From positions 47,409,137-47,473,136 of the forward strand of contig NC_073304.1 in assembly GCF_027595985.1 (NCBI RefSeq): a stretch of DNA of 64,000 nt, given 5' to 3'. Position numbers and translations under genes: made by a program. Positions 21,241-32,645 of this stretch are shown here, one piece after another. A model generated the notes under the pieces. It was given only the letters and a program-made list of their open reading frames with translations. It ran no database searches and had not been told where the DNA came from. Every line of letters begins with the position of its first letter. The stretch's first letter is position 1. The DNA is from Sorex araneus (taxonomy: Eukaryota; Chordata; Mammalia; Eulipotyphla; Soricidae).

Positions 21241-22423
21241 GATTTAAAAAAAAAATTTTCCCATCTTTGAAACACTCAAGGGTTCACCCAGACACAAGAT
21301 TATGATGCACTAACTAACTGATCCCTTGCTCTTCTCTCTGTACTCCAAGAGGCAGTATTCCTCTGCTTTAGTCATTCCAGGGAGCAGGACCAGGCAACTA
21401 TGGATCAGCCCTGTATCTTGAAGTCATCTTAAAATGATTCAAATTAGTGAGTCCTAAAATGTCTGTCATACCTGCTTGGCCTCACAACTCCAGGAAAGTC
21501 TATGGCTCAGGCTCTGCCCTTGATTATTCTTCAGCCTCCTGCTAGCACTTTCCAGTGATCTTATGAATGGTCCTATGAGTCATCTAGTGTATCCTGATTC
21601 TAGAAACCAAGAGAAGGATAACTGTTGTCTTCTTGAGCCTTTCTGTGCCCCTGTTATGGTCACCCTGGCTGATAACCACCTAAGAGAACATACCCACCAT
21701 CCATTTCTACTATCCAGCTCCAGAACTTTCCTCATCAAACTGAATCTTGGTAGTCATTAAACAAAAATACCACATTCCCTAATCCTTCTGGCCAATCCAG
21801 AAATGTAAAGGCTGACACAATGGATATATTAACTACTAATAGAGTTGTGGTGATATTCTAGAAGTTGACTTCAGGGATTGGTAGGAAAAAAAATGGTTGT
21901 CTTTGTATACACTGTCAATACGTTTGTTAGGAGAAATGATACCAAGTGCTAACTTCAATCTGTGAACTGAGTTTTCATTCCTAACAGCACACAATCTTTA
22001 GCTGTATCTTCCAACCACCAGTCCACAGACCAGAGCTGGCTTGCAAGTGTGAAAGGTTTAAAACCACTGATCTGCAGGGCTACAGATTATGAGACTACAT
22101 GATAGGCTGGTGAATATTAGTTTTTTAGTTTTGTGTGTGTGCTTTTTAAGTGTGTGTCTTAGAAGCCTTGGAGTAGTTCACGGAAAACTTCATCTTGATA
22201 CTGACAAGGTACTTTTTATTTGAGCTACTTTCTTACCTTTAAAGCAATTACCTATTGAATTCAGAATTTTAGAGCAAATGAGAACTCTAAAATGGCTGCT
22301 CATTGAAATCTTCTGAGCGGCATTAAAATGCTTTAATCAACACAAGATTTTGTCAATGATTTTGAAACAATATACATGCTCTCCACGGGGTACAGGTGAG
22401 AAATCATGTTCCGGATTAATATT

Positions 22424-22610
22424 TCTCAACCATTTTTTGACTGTGGCCCCTTCTGACTTTGTTATCTTCCTGTGCCCTTACTCCAAGTCCTACCATTGGC
22501 CTCTTAGTCTCATACCGTGACTTACCCATTTACATGATTTTTATTGTAGCCCCTTGGGAGCCCACGTAGTCATACTGTCCTTAACTGAGAAAAGCTGTTC
22601 TATAAGTTGT
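22424..22610. repeat. Possible ancient hAT-like DNA transposon piece
   Basis: 'atttctcaaccattttttga' at one end and 'ctgagaaaagctgtt' at the other weakly resemble hAT terminal inverted repeats. The family is not named. Confidence 0.3.
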
Positions 22611-22956
22611 TTCAGCTTTACCCTTTCCTTGGTTCTTCCCTTTGCACTTATATCTCAACTGCAGAAGTCTTAAGTCCAGCTCTGTGTCTTAGGCAGTAAA
22701 TTATTCGAAGATAACTGAAGCTTGGTATACCTTGGTACTAGAAATCCGAACACAAGAAACCTGAGCTCCAGATTAGAATATGGAATCAGAAACTTGGAAA
22801 CACAGCATGGGAACTACGGAAACCCAGCAGACCAAGAAGTAGAGTCGCTGGGTTTCCTTAGCTGGAAAGAGATTTGTGAGCGAGTTCCTAGAATTCTGTC
22901 TCTCAGCCAGTCATTCACCATTTTTATTCACTTTTTCTTCTTTTTTTCATTTCCCC

Positions 22957-23106
22957 AATGAAAGACTTAGAGTGCTTGCCTTGCATATGATCAAGGATGC
23001 CCAGGTTTGATCCCTGGCACCACTCTGTTGCCCCAAGCAGGGCCAGGAGTGATTCCTGAGCAGACCCACTAGGTATAGCCCAAAATAAATAAATAAGTAA
23101 ATAAAA
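22957..23106 (+). repeat. SOR-like SINE, head truncated
   Basis: 'gagtgcttgccttgcatatg', 'ccaggtttgatccctggca' and 'gccaggagtgattcctgagc' are followed by an (aaat)n tail. Confidence 0.8.
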
Positions 23107-23490
23107 CAAAAAAGACTGTGATGAACTCTTGACATCCTGAAAAAGAAATATGTCATTTCCCAAAACAGTTTTTTCCTTAGGAATATCTTGACCTCATAGA
23201 ATCAACCTGCTACATTACCATTATGGGGTTCTCTTAATTTTTTATTTTTAATTTTTTTGCATGTATGGAGGTAGATAGACTCCAAGCAGTTCCCAGGAGG
23301 CCTAGGAACCCCCTCTATTATTCTCAGTCATCCAAGATGTTGTTTCAGCACAACAACCAGAAGATGTGATGCTGCTCGGGCCCTGTAGAGCTGGAATACT
23401 CAGGCCACTTGGCAATTCTGGGGGTGCCTAGAGTCACACCTGGCAGTGCTGAGCCATTATGCAGCTCTTATAGAGGCCTATAGCAAAACA

Positions 23491-23548
23491 ATAAGCTGTA
23501 GAGAAAATTAGTAAGAAAAATAAGCTGTAGAGAAAATTAATAAGAAAA
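23491..23548. repeat. Tandem duplication of a 29-bp unit
   Basis: Two copies starting 'ataagctgtagagaaaatta' lie head to tail with one mismatch. Confidence 0.9.
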
Positions 23549-23671
23549 ATAGGGCTTTTAGCAGGGCCAATTAATGGTGTTTTATAAAATGGTTTAAATT
23601 GACAGAAAAGATTATGAAGAGAAAATTAAAGGTTGAGTTTTCATCATTACTTTCAATTTAAAAATATAGGT

Positions 23672-23800
23672 ATGTGGTGCTGGGAAATTACACTGGTGGA
23701 GGGATGGGTGTTGGAACATTGTATGACTGAAACCCAATCATGAACAGCCTTGTAAGTGTCCTATTCCATGGTGAATAAAAAATTTTAAAAACAAAGGTAT
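23672..23800 (+). mobile_element. L1 3' end fragment
   Basis: 'actggtggagggatgggtgt', 'aacattgtatgactgaaacc' and a 'gtgaataaaaaatttt' end match other L1 tails in the window. Confidence 0.7.
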
Positions 23801-24136
23801 AATTTTTGATGTATATTGTATTTTATGGAATATCAATGTCCTTTATGATGTTAATTTGCTTTCAAAAAGAAAAAAATATAGAAGCACTGAGAAAAGACAC
23901 CTGTATTCAAATAAATGAAACTAAAAAATTAACATGAAATAAAATCAAAAAGTACAGTTTCTTCTTTAAGCTAAGAATCTGGCCTAAATCACTTGTCATA
24001 GCAACAATAATCAACTTGATCAGGGATGTAGCTGCAATTCACAGTCTCTCTTTTGGGAAAAAAAGACTATGGTCTTTTCTGTCGAGTGTTTGAAAACTCA
24101 GAGTAATAATGTCTTTGCTCACAACTAGCATTGATT

Positions 24137-24296
24137 TTGGGGATATGGGTTTGAGGGACATATGCAGAAGCATTCAGGGGCTATTACTGGCTCTGTACTC
24201 AGGGGACCATAGATAGTGCTCAGATTTGAACCGAGGTCATAACTAACAGCCACATGCAAGCCAAGTGCCTTCCCTCCTCTACGATCACTCTAGTCC
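24137..24296 (-). repeat. Old SOR-like SINE
   Basis: On the minus strand: 'gggactagagtgatcgtaga', a decayed B-box and 'gagtacagagccagtaatag'. Confidence 0.7.
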
Positions 24297-25549
24297 CATT
24301 TTTAATATGTAATGGCAAAGGAAAACGTGTCAACTGAAGAACGTCCTCTTAAAAGAGAATGTGTATTAAAATTATTTTGACAATCAAAACACCTCATTAT
24401 GATAAAGAGTCTTCTTATAGTTCATGGATATTAACTTGGCAGTATCACCAAAGTTCATGGTGGTCATACAGAGAGTCCTGGACTACTCTTTCAATCCTGT
24501 TAGAATCCTGGGACTGTAAATGTATGTAACTGAGCAACTTCATAATCAAGTTTACAGCCGTCCTTTATGTACATTTTTCAGGGAGTACCAGAAATGAACA
24601 GGAAGCCCTGGAACTGTTTATCTGAATTTCTCCTGTATTGCAAAGATCATATTTCCACTAATCAGATTTACCTAGAAACTATAGCCGTAAAGAATTTCTA
24701 AAGATGAAGACATTTTAAGAATGAGTCAGTGGCTCACTCTTGAAATTTCAGAACTGAATAAAATATATAAGTACTTTATCCTGGTGGAATGTGGAAAACA
24801 GTTTAAAATGACCAGGCTACCCACAATTATTATAAAGTAGTGAGAAAGTATAATATAATGAGAAAGCTCAGTATAGGTTAGAAATTAAGACACAGACAAT
24901 ATCTGAGACAAGAATAGAGGCCTGATATATTTCCTGTATTCTGTTCCATTTCAGGAAGAAAACAAGATTTTATTTATCTCTGTGAAATAGCTTATTAACA
25001 TAAGGATGAATTTATTAATTTATACAATATCCCTTCTGTGCGTAAGCTGTTTGGAATATGTTGCTGGTCCCATCCATAATTTAATATTGGACAGACAAAA
25101 TAATGTCATTTCCTAAACACCACATGCTTTTCTTAAAAAAACATTGCTTAAGAAATGTTACAAATATAACAGTGGAAGATTTTATGTGTGGGGGAGTGGG
25201 AGGGAGGATCTGATTATTTCTTAATTTAGGGTAGTATTTACATTAGCCAATCTCCTTAAATCCCAGTCTCAGCCTTTTAATTCATAGGTCTTTGGAGAAG
25301 TAAAAGTGAACCACATACATGGTCCCAGCTTATATATCCCTTGAAACCGACATGGAGAATGGTCTTTGTCAATGTCTAAAGTCATTGTGTTATAATTTCA
25401 GAAAAAGTGGTCCAGATATTTCTAACATCTTCACAATTCTGTTATGAAATATTGGATTATTCTTTTTATGATACTACTGACACAACTCCTCTCTGATAGT
25501 ATTCTGATAGTATTATGAGTAAGCGCATAGATCTCTATGCTTAAAACTT

Positions 25550-25685
25550 TCTGGCTTTAAATTCTGATTTCATCACTCACTAGCTGTGGAACTCAGTATA
25601 AATTATTTGCTACATACATAAAATGGAATATAATATCATTAATTTTACAGATGTTGTGAAGGTAGTAGGTTCATATATGCAAAAA
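25550..25685 (+). repeat. MIR SINE fragment
   Basis: 'ttcatcactcactagctgtg', then 'acataaaatggaatataat' and 'cagatgttgtgaagg', follow the MIR core in order. Confidence 0.65.
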
Positions 25686-27099
25686 TTAAAAATTAAAAAT
25701 GCTACTTATTTTGATGTTGGTGATGACAGCTGAGGTTGAACTTGACTTTATTATGGGGTAATTATACATTTTAATAGTTTTACATCATTTACCAAACTTC
25801 AGAAGTGTAGAATTCTTGGAAGAACCAGTAATTCTAACCTGCCCATACCTTGGAATAATAGCTGTTATTAATAGTTCCAAGTTTCCTGAATTCCCCATAC
25901 TCCCTGTGCCCACTTTTAGAATGTTGTAGAAAAAAGCAGGTGTCCCACTGGTTACACAGTTGTGAAAGCTCCTCCTGGTTGGAATGGGTGGGACCCACTT
26001 CTTTGAATACAAAGAACAGCCCTGCTTTCTTGAGGAAGGAGGAGGCTGTGATAAGATAAATTGCTAGTATTTGGGGCACACAGGAAGACAACTATAGTAC
26101 ATTAGTAATTACTTTACATTGACTACATTTAGAATCTCTAATTTTTTGATATATGGGCTCACTGAAATAGATTGATGAGAATCCATTTCATCTGTTTCTT
26201 TTTTTACTTTTTGATATGTGGTTTCTAGAAATTTAAAAATTCCATATGTGGCTCATATGTGTGGCCCATCCTGTATTTTTGTTAGATTTTATGTTTTGTT
26301 AGCGGAACAAGAGAATTTTAGAAAGCAACCACAAGACTTTGTCTTGTCTAACAACTAAAAATCTGGAGAAATGATTCGCACCTTGTCTTGACTACAAGTT
26401 CATTGTGGGAGATGTAGAAGAAATGAATATAAGGAAAAGCACCTTTTTTACACCACTGCGCATGTCAAAGATTTTGATCAATGTACTAAACAGTAGTCAT
26501 GCATTTTAAACAGTTTGTCTCCAAGAAATAATTTAAATGGGGTAGTACAGAATTTTATAAGGGTTAAAGCCTAGAATCTAGGCACCTGTTTTCGAGTAAA
26601 TGATAGTACCAGTATTTCAGTAACAAGATAACAATGGCCAATGTGGATTTTCCTATTAAGAAACAACTTGATGTTTCTATGGAAGGTATGGTGTAAGTAA
26701 GACTCTCTTTGGGCTAGTGGATTATCCATAGTTCATTTGGATGACAAGTCAAATTAGTCCCAAAGAAAGAAAAAAAAAGAAAGAAGTTAGTTTGTGTAGT
26801 TTTGGGATTGTATCCATGCTAGGTTTTAACCCTGCTCTTTGTCTAAGAGTACTTGAAGAAGAAAATCTAGATGATGCTTATTGATAGTTTCAGTGCCAAG
26901 GAATGGCACAGGGGAACTAAGCCTGCTTCATGACCTTCATCTTCCCCCTTCTTCAAGTTGTAAGTAACTAATCTAAATAAAAGGTTTCTAAGCAAATCTA
27001 CTACTACCCCAACACTGCTAACCAGAATTCTAGCTCTGAGCTTCTTCCTTTTGGCAACTCTGGAGCTGCTCCAATTTAATGTTAAATAAAATATACATT

Positions 27100-27342
27100 A
27101 TATCACTGTGATCCTGTTGCTCATCAATTTGCTCGAGCAGGCACCAGTAACATCTCCACTGTGAGACTTGTTGTTACTGTTTTTGGTATATCAAATACAC
27201 CACAGGTAGCTTGCCAGGCTCTGCCATGCGGGCTAGATACTTTTGGTAGCTTGCTGGGCTCTCCGAGAGGGGCAGAGGAATCGAACTTGGGTTAGCCGCA
27301 TGTAAGGCAAATGCCCTATCTGCTGTGCTACTGCTCCAGCCT
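27100..27342 (-). repeat. R-type tRNA SINE (sense to PTGER2)
   Basis: A near-complete copy on the minus strand with head near 27340 and RTE-like end at 27100. The tail reads cacagtgatataatg. No poly(A) is present. Confidence 0.9.
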
Positions 27343-28001
27343 CCCAGGAAGGGGACTGTCATGGTCTGAGACACCTTTAGCAGTTTGATACTGAAGTTTG
27401 AGCCTACCATGATGATATAAATTTGGGCCTACTAAGGTGGAAACTCAATAGCAGTATCTGGGATGCATTCAAAAATGTGCTGACCTCATAGAGAGAAAAA
27501 CTATGAGTTTTGGCAGCTCTGCTCCCTAATCTTTCAAACAAGCTGATCCTGAAGTTGGTAAACAGTTGGCAGGGACTACCACCTGTCATTGTCTTGGAGA
27601 AAAGAAATACAGACCTGCCTTCTATCAGCAGTCTGACCAGTAGGAGCTGAAAAAGAAGTGGTATTTCCCTATTTTCTACCTCCATTGCTGTCTCTAATGG
27701 ATTATCCTCAGCAGTGAGAAAACATAAGAGCCCAAGTTTCACCAATTAGACTCCCTGTCTTGGCTATTTTTCCCACCCTGAACCCAGCCTGTTCTCACCC
27801 TTCTATCCCATTCTCACATAGGTCAGGAAGTGGTTTGAATCACTAAGTTACACTTTGCCGGGATTAGAATATAATATATAAAAGGTGACATATAAGAAGC
27901 AGCAGCACTATGGGCTGCTGTGTATCCCATTCCATCTTTAGCCAATCTCAAATTCCATCTTGAGCCAAACTCAAAAATTCCATTTTGAGTTGGTCAAAAG
28001 A

Positions 28002-28722
28002 AATGCAGGGCGAAAGATACAGTTGATCCTCCATAGCTGCACGAGCATGAATCCAGACCCAGATGAACCAACTTCAACATGGACTGCTCCTTGCAGATTG
28101 TCTCCAGCCAGAGAACTAAGCCACGACCCCATGCCCGCCCAGGAGGGGAAAGGTATTTCTCTCTCTCGCCTGTCCCTTCCCGGGGATGAAGGGCGTGGGG
28201 ACCTCCATATTATGACGACCACAGATGGGATTTTACGACAAAAACTGCAGCAAAAGGGTGTGAGGGTGGTCTTGGGAAGGTGGGAGGCACCGGCCCTTCC
28301 CACCGCTGCTGACATGTGATCCTGGGGGCCGCACGCGTGTGCGGCTCCTCCACAGCTGCACGAGAAGGCGGGGGCGGGGGGGAGGCGCGGGGGGGGGGTG
28401 GGGGGGGACGGGATGGGAAGTGTACTGTGTTTTTTTTTTTTGTCTTCGGTGGTGGGATATGGGCACTGGTGAAGGGATGGTTGTTTCAGCATTTTATGAC
28501 AAAGACTTAAGCCTGAAATCATTGTAATTTTCCACATGGTGATTCAATAAAATAAAATTTTTTTAAAAAAAAGAAAGATACAGTTGATAGGGTGTTTGCC
28601 TTGCATGTCGCCAACCTGAGTTGGATCCCTGGCATCCCATATGATCTCCTGAGTTCAACATATGAGTGACCCCTGAACACAGAGCCAGGGATAAGCCAAC
28701 TGTAGTCCCCGAATCCCCCAAA
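28002..28722 (+). repeat. SOR-like SINE split by an L1-like insertion
   Basis: The head 'gggcgaaagatacagttgat' (28008-28027) continues after the insertion as 'agggtgtttgccttgcatg' at 28589, reaching the SOR body and 'gagccagggataagcc'. The two halves rejoin exactly once one copy of the duplication is removed. Confidence 0.8.
28028..28572 (+). mobile_element. 545-bp L1-like insertion with 16-bp TSD and G-rich tract
   Basis: It is flanked by GAAAGATACAGTTGAT at 28012-28027 and 28573-28588. The last 140 bp match L1 3' ends here ('gggcactggtgaagggatgg', 'ccacatggtgattcaataaa'), with AATAAA and an A/T-rich end. The first 340 bp are GC-rich and not seen elsewhere in the window, so they are either a longer L1 3' UTR or a fused segment. 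A run of G tracts lies at 28368-28413. The Pro/Gly-rich frames on both strands have no family support. Confidence 0.8.
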
Positions 28723-29417
28723 TTTAAAGGTAATGTGATGGTGTGAGACTAACGTGACTTCTATGTATTTGTTTTATTTACTGGTAGGATCTTTCACTTA
28801 TATTAGGAGCTGAGTTGGCTGAGGCAAATTGGTACTAGAATATAAAATGTTTATCTCTGAAGGAAAACACTGCAAGTACGACTAATGAACTTGGAATTCA
28901 ATTTGGGGGACAGAAATCCTTTCTGAATTGGAGAATGCCTATCTTGAACTAGTGAAGTTCAGATGTTGATGATAAGATTTTATCTATTTGTGAGTATTTC
29001 TAGAAAAAATATCCCCCTACCCCGGCTACTTAAATCCTGAGAATGGGCTCAGAGGTGACCACACACTTGTAGAAAGGGTTGTTATTCCTTCTCCTGGGTC
29101 CAAGTGCCTATTTTTCAGATTCCTGAACAGTTTCCAGTCTACTGATCATGCCTCTATATGTGCTCCCAGAACTGAACAGCCATTCTTTTCTGCACAGGGC
29201 ATTATGCTCATAAAGTGTACAACTCTAAGCTGAAGGGTACCTGTATCCATTTCTGAAGCAACATGGAGAGATGTAAAAGGGAACGAGAAACTGCCTCCTC
29301 CAGAAGGATCTCAGAAAATAATCAAGGGGTTCCTGCAACCATCTTTCCTCTAATTACTTTTATGAATTATCACGGCCAAAAGGAATTAGATTCCCACAGG
29401 TAGATTTGGGAAAACTG

Positions 29418-29569
29418 GGCATCAGAGATCATAAAGCAAGTAAGTTGTCTGCCTTGCATGGGGCGGACCAGGGGTGACACAAGGCCCCAGGAGCACTGCA
29501 CAGAGCCAGAAGTAAGCCCTTGAGCACTGGCCAGGAGTGGCCCCAAACTCAAAATCAAAAACACAAACA
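29418..29569 (+). repeat. Old SOR-like SINE
   Basis: 'gtctgccttgcatggggcgg', 'gagccagaagtaagcccttg' and 'tggccccaaactcaaaa' indicate a diverged copy near exon 1. Confidence 0.7.
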
Positions 29570-30083
29570 GTAACTTGGGAAATTGTAAACTTGTTTTTGA
29601 CAAAGTTTGGGATGATGAATGCTCTGAAATTTTGCAACAGCGATCCTTTCCTCCTGGGCTCATCCTTAGCAGCAACTAGAAAATCCTGGGGTGAGTGGAA
29701 ATTTTGCCCTTGGAGAAATAAGACCAAACACAAAAACCAAGGCAGGGTGCTGTGGATCTTCAGAAGGTAAACTGCTGCTCGGGGTTGTCTAATGTGGGAC
29801 CACCATTCAAAAGAGTCAGAGTGACAGACACCTTCTTAGACACAACTGAGCCCAGGAGACACTGAAAGATTTTTAAACTCTAGCATGGAGGGTGGCCGCG
29901 GGGCTGAGCGAGCTTTAGTGGAGGGTCAAGTCTCCCTTTTAAGAAACCTCTTTACCAACCAGGATGTATTTGCACACATTGCAAAGGTGTGTGGGACCGG
30001 GCGGGAGCGAGTCGGGAAAGGGTTAGAGAGAAGGTCGCCCCGAGCCAGCCACCCAACCCAGGCTAGAGAAGTAAGCCACTTAC

Positions 30084-30896
30084 TATTAAAGGCAGGGAGC
30101 ACACAGCGAAGGTGAGGGACATGAGAACCAGAAGAATAAGGTGGTCTATCTCCTCCGCCATGGACAGCTTCTCCGCTCTCCTGCGGGACCCGGGGCCGCC
30201 ACGGCTGCTACCCATCGAAGGCCCGCGGCGGGTTCTCCGGCTCCGACGGTGCATGCGGACCAGCTGGAGGGTGACGCTGCAATTGCAAAGCAGCACGGCG
30301 ACGAAGAGGATGAGCAGCAGCGAGGAGTACAGCTTCAGGTACCAGCTCTCCGGTCGGATGAAGCACCACGTCCCAGGGCAGTACGGCCCATACTCCCCGG
30401 GACCCAGCAGCGGCACCGAGCAGAAGAGCAAGGACGCGGCATAGATGGCCGGTAGCACCAGCAGGCCCGCGCGGCACGTGACGTGGCTCTGGTAGAAATA
30501 GGGGTGCCCGATGGAAAGGTAACGTTCCAGGGCCATGGCGAAGAGCATGAGCATCGTGGCCAGGCTGAAGAAGGTCATGGCGAAGGCGAAGTACTTGCAC
30601 GCGCCTAGCGCCAGGAGCGTCTTCTTTTGCGCATAGGACACCAGCACCACGGGGCTGATGAGGCACGTCCCCAGCAGGTCGGTGAACACCAGCTCTGTCA
30701 CCAGCACGTGGAACAAAGAGTTGGACCTGCCGCAGCCCCCGCTGCGCCTAGAGTCGCCCCGCCAACGGCGCGCCAGCAGCGCCAGCGCGATGAGGTTCCC
30801 CAGCACCCCGGCCGAGAACATCAGCGCACTGATGGCGGGGCTATGCCCTTCGGGGAGCAAAAAGACTTGGTTCCAGTCTGCGGAGCTATTGCACAT
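30084..30896 (-). CDS. PTGER2: PTGER2 exon 1: EP2 receptor N terminus to TM6
   Basis: This exon encodes residues 1-271 of the prostaglandin E2 receptor EP2, a Gs-coupled plasma-membrane GPCR that raises cAMP. The start ATG at 30894-30896 has A at -3. An N-glycosylation sequon (N3-S-S) follows. TM segments are at about 20-43, 60-84, 100-126, 143-163, 187-211 and 251-271. Family marks are 'SAGVLGNLIALALLARRW' in TM1, Cys100 at the top of TM3, 'ALERYLSIGHPYFY' (E-R-Y in place of D-R-Y, 124-126), the prostanoid loop-2 motif 'YCPGTWCF' (172-179) and a basic loop 3. Coding stops at the GTAAGT donor after 'CSLPLI', phase 0. The loop before TM3 is about four residues shorter than in human as I recall it. 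No disabling change was found. The total is 351 residues against 358 in human. Confidence 0.97.
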
Positions 30897-31200
30897 AGTG
30901 GGGGTGCCGGGAGGGGAGACGCGCCCTCCTCTCCCCGCCGGTACCTGGGAAGAGGAGCAGGAGCTGGGTCTGAGCGCCCGTGGCCGGGGAGACCCAGGCA
31001 GAAAGGGGGAGGGATCCAAGTCCAAGTCCAGAGCCCCCTTCCGGCTCGGCGCGCGCTTCGAGGGCAAGTTCGCGCCCCGAGTCTCCGGCGCTCCCTCGCG
31101 GAGAGGCCGGCGGGTTGCAGCATCCGGGCGGCGCGCCCCCGCGGTCCCCCGGCTCGGGTGAGGGAGGGCGGAGGGGCGGGGGAGAGCTCAGGTGGATGCA
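30897..31200 (-). promoter_or_regulatory. PTGER2: PTGER2 5' UTR and TATA-less GC-rich promoter
   Basis: Directly upstream of the start codon the sequence is GC-rich with no TATA-like element. A GGGGCGGGG GC box of the Sp1 type lies at 31173-31181. The transcription start cannot be placed from sequence alone. Confidence 0.5.
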
Positions 31201-31531
31201 GTCAGCCGCCGCACCCCCGGACGTGGAACAGGTCGCGAGCAGCTGCGGTCTTCCCGGGCCATCGAAGGTCCAAGCGCGCGCGGGCTGTGGCGCGTCCGGG
31301 CTGGTCTTGGGGCGCGGGGAAAGCGCGTCCGGGCTGGCAGAGCGAGCAGAAGGGGAGGCGCGGGGCCCTTGCGGGGTCTGCGCAAAAGCCACAGCAGGCC
31401 CCGGGCCATGAGAGGAAAAGTCACAGGACTCACCGAACAGCAGAGAAACCGGAAGGACCTGGTACCGCGGTGCGTGGAAAAGAAGGGAACAAAGGCCACC
31501 CAAGACGGCCGACTGCTAGAGCAACAAGTTC

Positions 31532-31566
31532 CCTTTCTTTCTTTCTTTCTTTTTTTTTTTCTTTTT
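31532..31566. repeat. (CTTT)n / poly(T) tract
   Basis: CTTT units pass into a T run at the upstream edge of the CpG island. Confidence 0.9.
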
Positions 31567-31640
31567 CAAACACCCGGCTCCGAAACTAGGAGGAAGTGGG
31601 GCGCGCGCAAGCTTGTTCATCCCGGGAGCCACAGCCAGCG

Positions 31641-32499
31641 CACCGCCTGCGACGGTTGCGCTGTTTGTTACTTTGATTCTCTTGCCAGCATTTCACCTTT
31701 TCCTATGTCAACATCACAACGGATAACCGTTTGTGTGAGCAACTTTTTGTTTTTTTGGGTTTTTTTTTTAAGGAGATGAAAGAAATGTTCCTTGTGCTTC
31801 TGTAAAATTGCCTTTAAGTACACGGATTTGAAACCGCTGCACATTATTCTCTTCCCAAACTCAGCTGTGAAAGACCATGTTGTTCTGCTTATTTTCGTGT
31901 TCGGTTCTTTGCGTGGGTTTCATCTAGCAAGACCCGAGTTTGGTCGCGTTGTACTGTCAATTGGCCAGTCTCGGGAACTGAACCTGCCAATAAATCGTGG
32001 TGTTCTGCTTATTGCCATACTTGCAGATTCGTGAAAATGGTATGATCATTAAAGCCAAACCATTCAGTTGGATAGTGGTGATGAATGTCGATCCTGTCTC
32101 GAGCAGAGAGACTGGGAGGTAGAAGGATCCACACAGGGAACAACTACTAGAACAAGTTCATCTTGTTGAAGTTGAGAATGACAGCTAAAGGGCACATACC
32201 CTACCTTAGCCTGTTTCTTCCCCGTGAATATTTTGGCCCACCTTAATAATTTTGGCTTAGGGAATCAGTATTGGGATTCCGTTCCCAACAGGGCAAGCTA
32301 ACAGGAGATCTATTTGCTTTCTCTAGCCCTGTCCTTGCTTTCCCTATCCTTACCATTCTTGAATGCTGCCTTTCTCTGTGCATGCTCTTCCCTCTGGGCT
32401 CACCACTGCTTCTTGGAATAGCTGGGATTCAGCCAGAGAAACAGAACCCAAGGGACTGTGATCAAATAATCAAAGCTTTATGCAATCTTGTGCCTCTGT
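31641..32499. other. Upstream flank of PTGER2, nothing recognised
   Basis: No gene was supported. GC content falls to background. Confidence 0.4.
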
Positions 32500-32645
32500 G
32501 CTTTTGGTTGTGGGGTCATAGCCTGCGATGCTCAGGGGCTACTCCTGGCTGGTGCTCAGGGGCCCATGTAGTGAGGGACGATCTCCCCAGGGCCTCATAT
32601 ATGTAAGACAGTGCTCCCAACTGCTCAATTATCTCTCTGACCCTT
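32500..32645 (-). repeat. SOR-like SINE, decayed head
   Basis: On the minus strand 'ccaggagtagcccctgagca' and 'tatgaccccacaaccaaaa' are clear. Confidence 0.75.

Larger units (their letters stand above)
17898..30083 (-). other. PTGER2: PTGER2 intron
   Basis: A phase-0 intron of 12,186 bp with donor GTAAGT and acceptor TTACAG. It holds the repeats listed below. Stretches over 300 bp where I recognise nothing are 19791-21107, 21241-22423, 22611-22956, 23801-24136, 24297-25549, 25686-27099, 27343-28001, 28723-29417 and 29570-30083. The last lies beside exon 1 and becomes more GC-rich near it. Confidence 0.93.
29990..31640. promoter_or_regulatory. PTGER2: CpG island over PTGER2 exon 1 and upstream
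   Basis: GC content and CG dinucleotides rise sharply against the AT-rich surroundings and fall again after about 31640. The island covers the coding exon, the 5' UTR and about 700 bp upstream. No CpG ratio was computed. The long frames on the plus strand (30627-31589 and others) are by-products of GC richness. Confidence 0.75.

Noticed and set aside
27971-28537. A 188-codon minus frame with a Pro-rich stretch
   Set aside because: It is the antisense of a transposed L1-like element with a G-rich tract. The target duplication shows that it is an insertion.
30897-31067. A 57-codon in-frame N-terminal extension of PTGER2
   Set aside because: The frame is open upstream, but the codon at 31067 is TTG, not ATG. 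The ATG at 30896 has a good context and gives the family-typical N terminus with the glycosylation sequon.
30627-31589. A 320-codon plus-strand frame over the PTGER2 5' region
   Set aside because: It is rich in Arg, Gly, Ala and Pro and mirrors the GC-rich receptor exon and its 5' UTR. It has no domain and no splice or initiation support.
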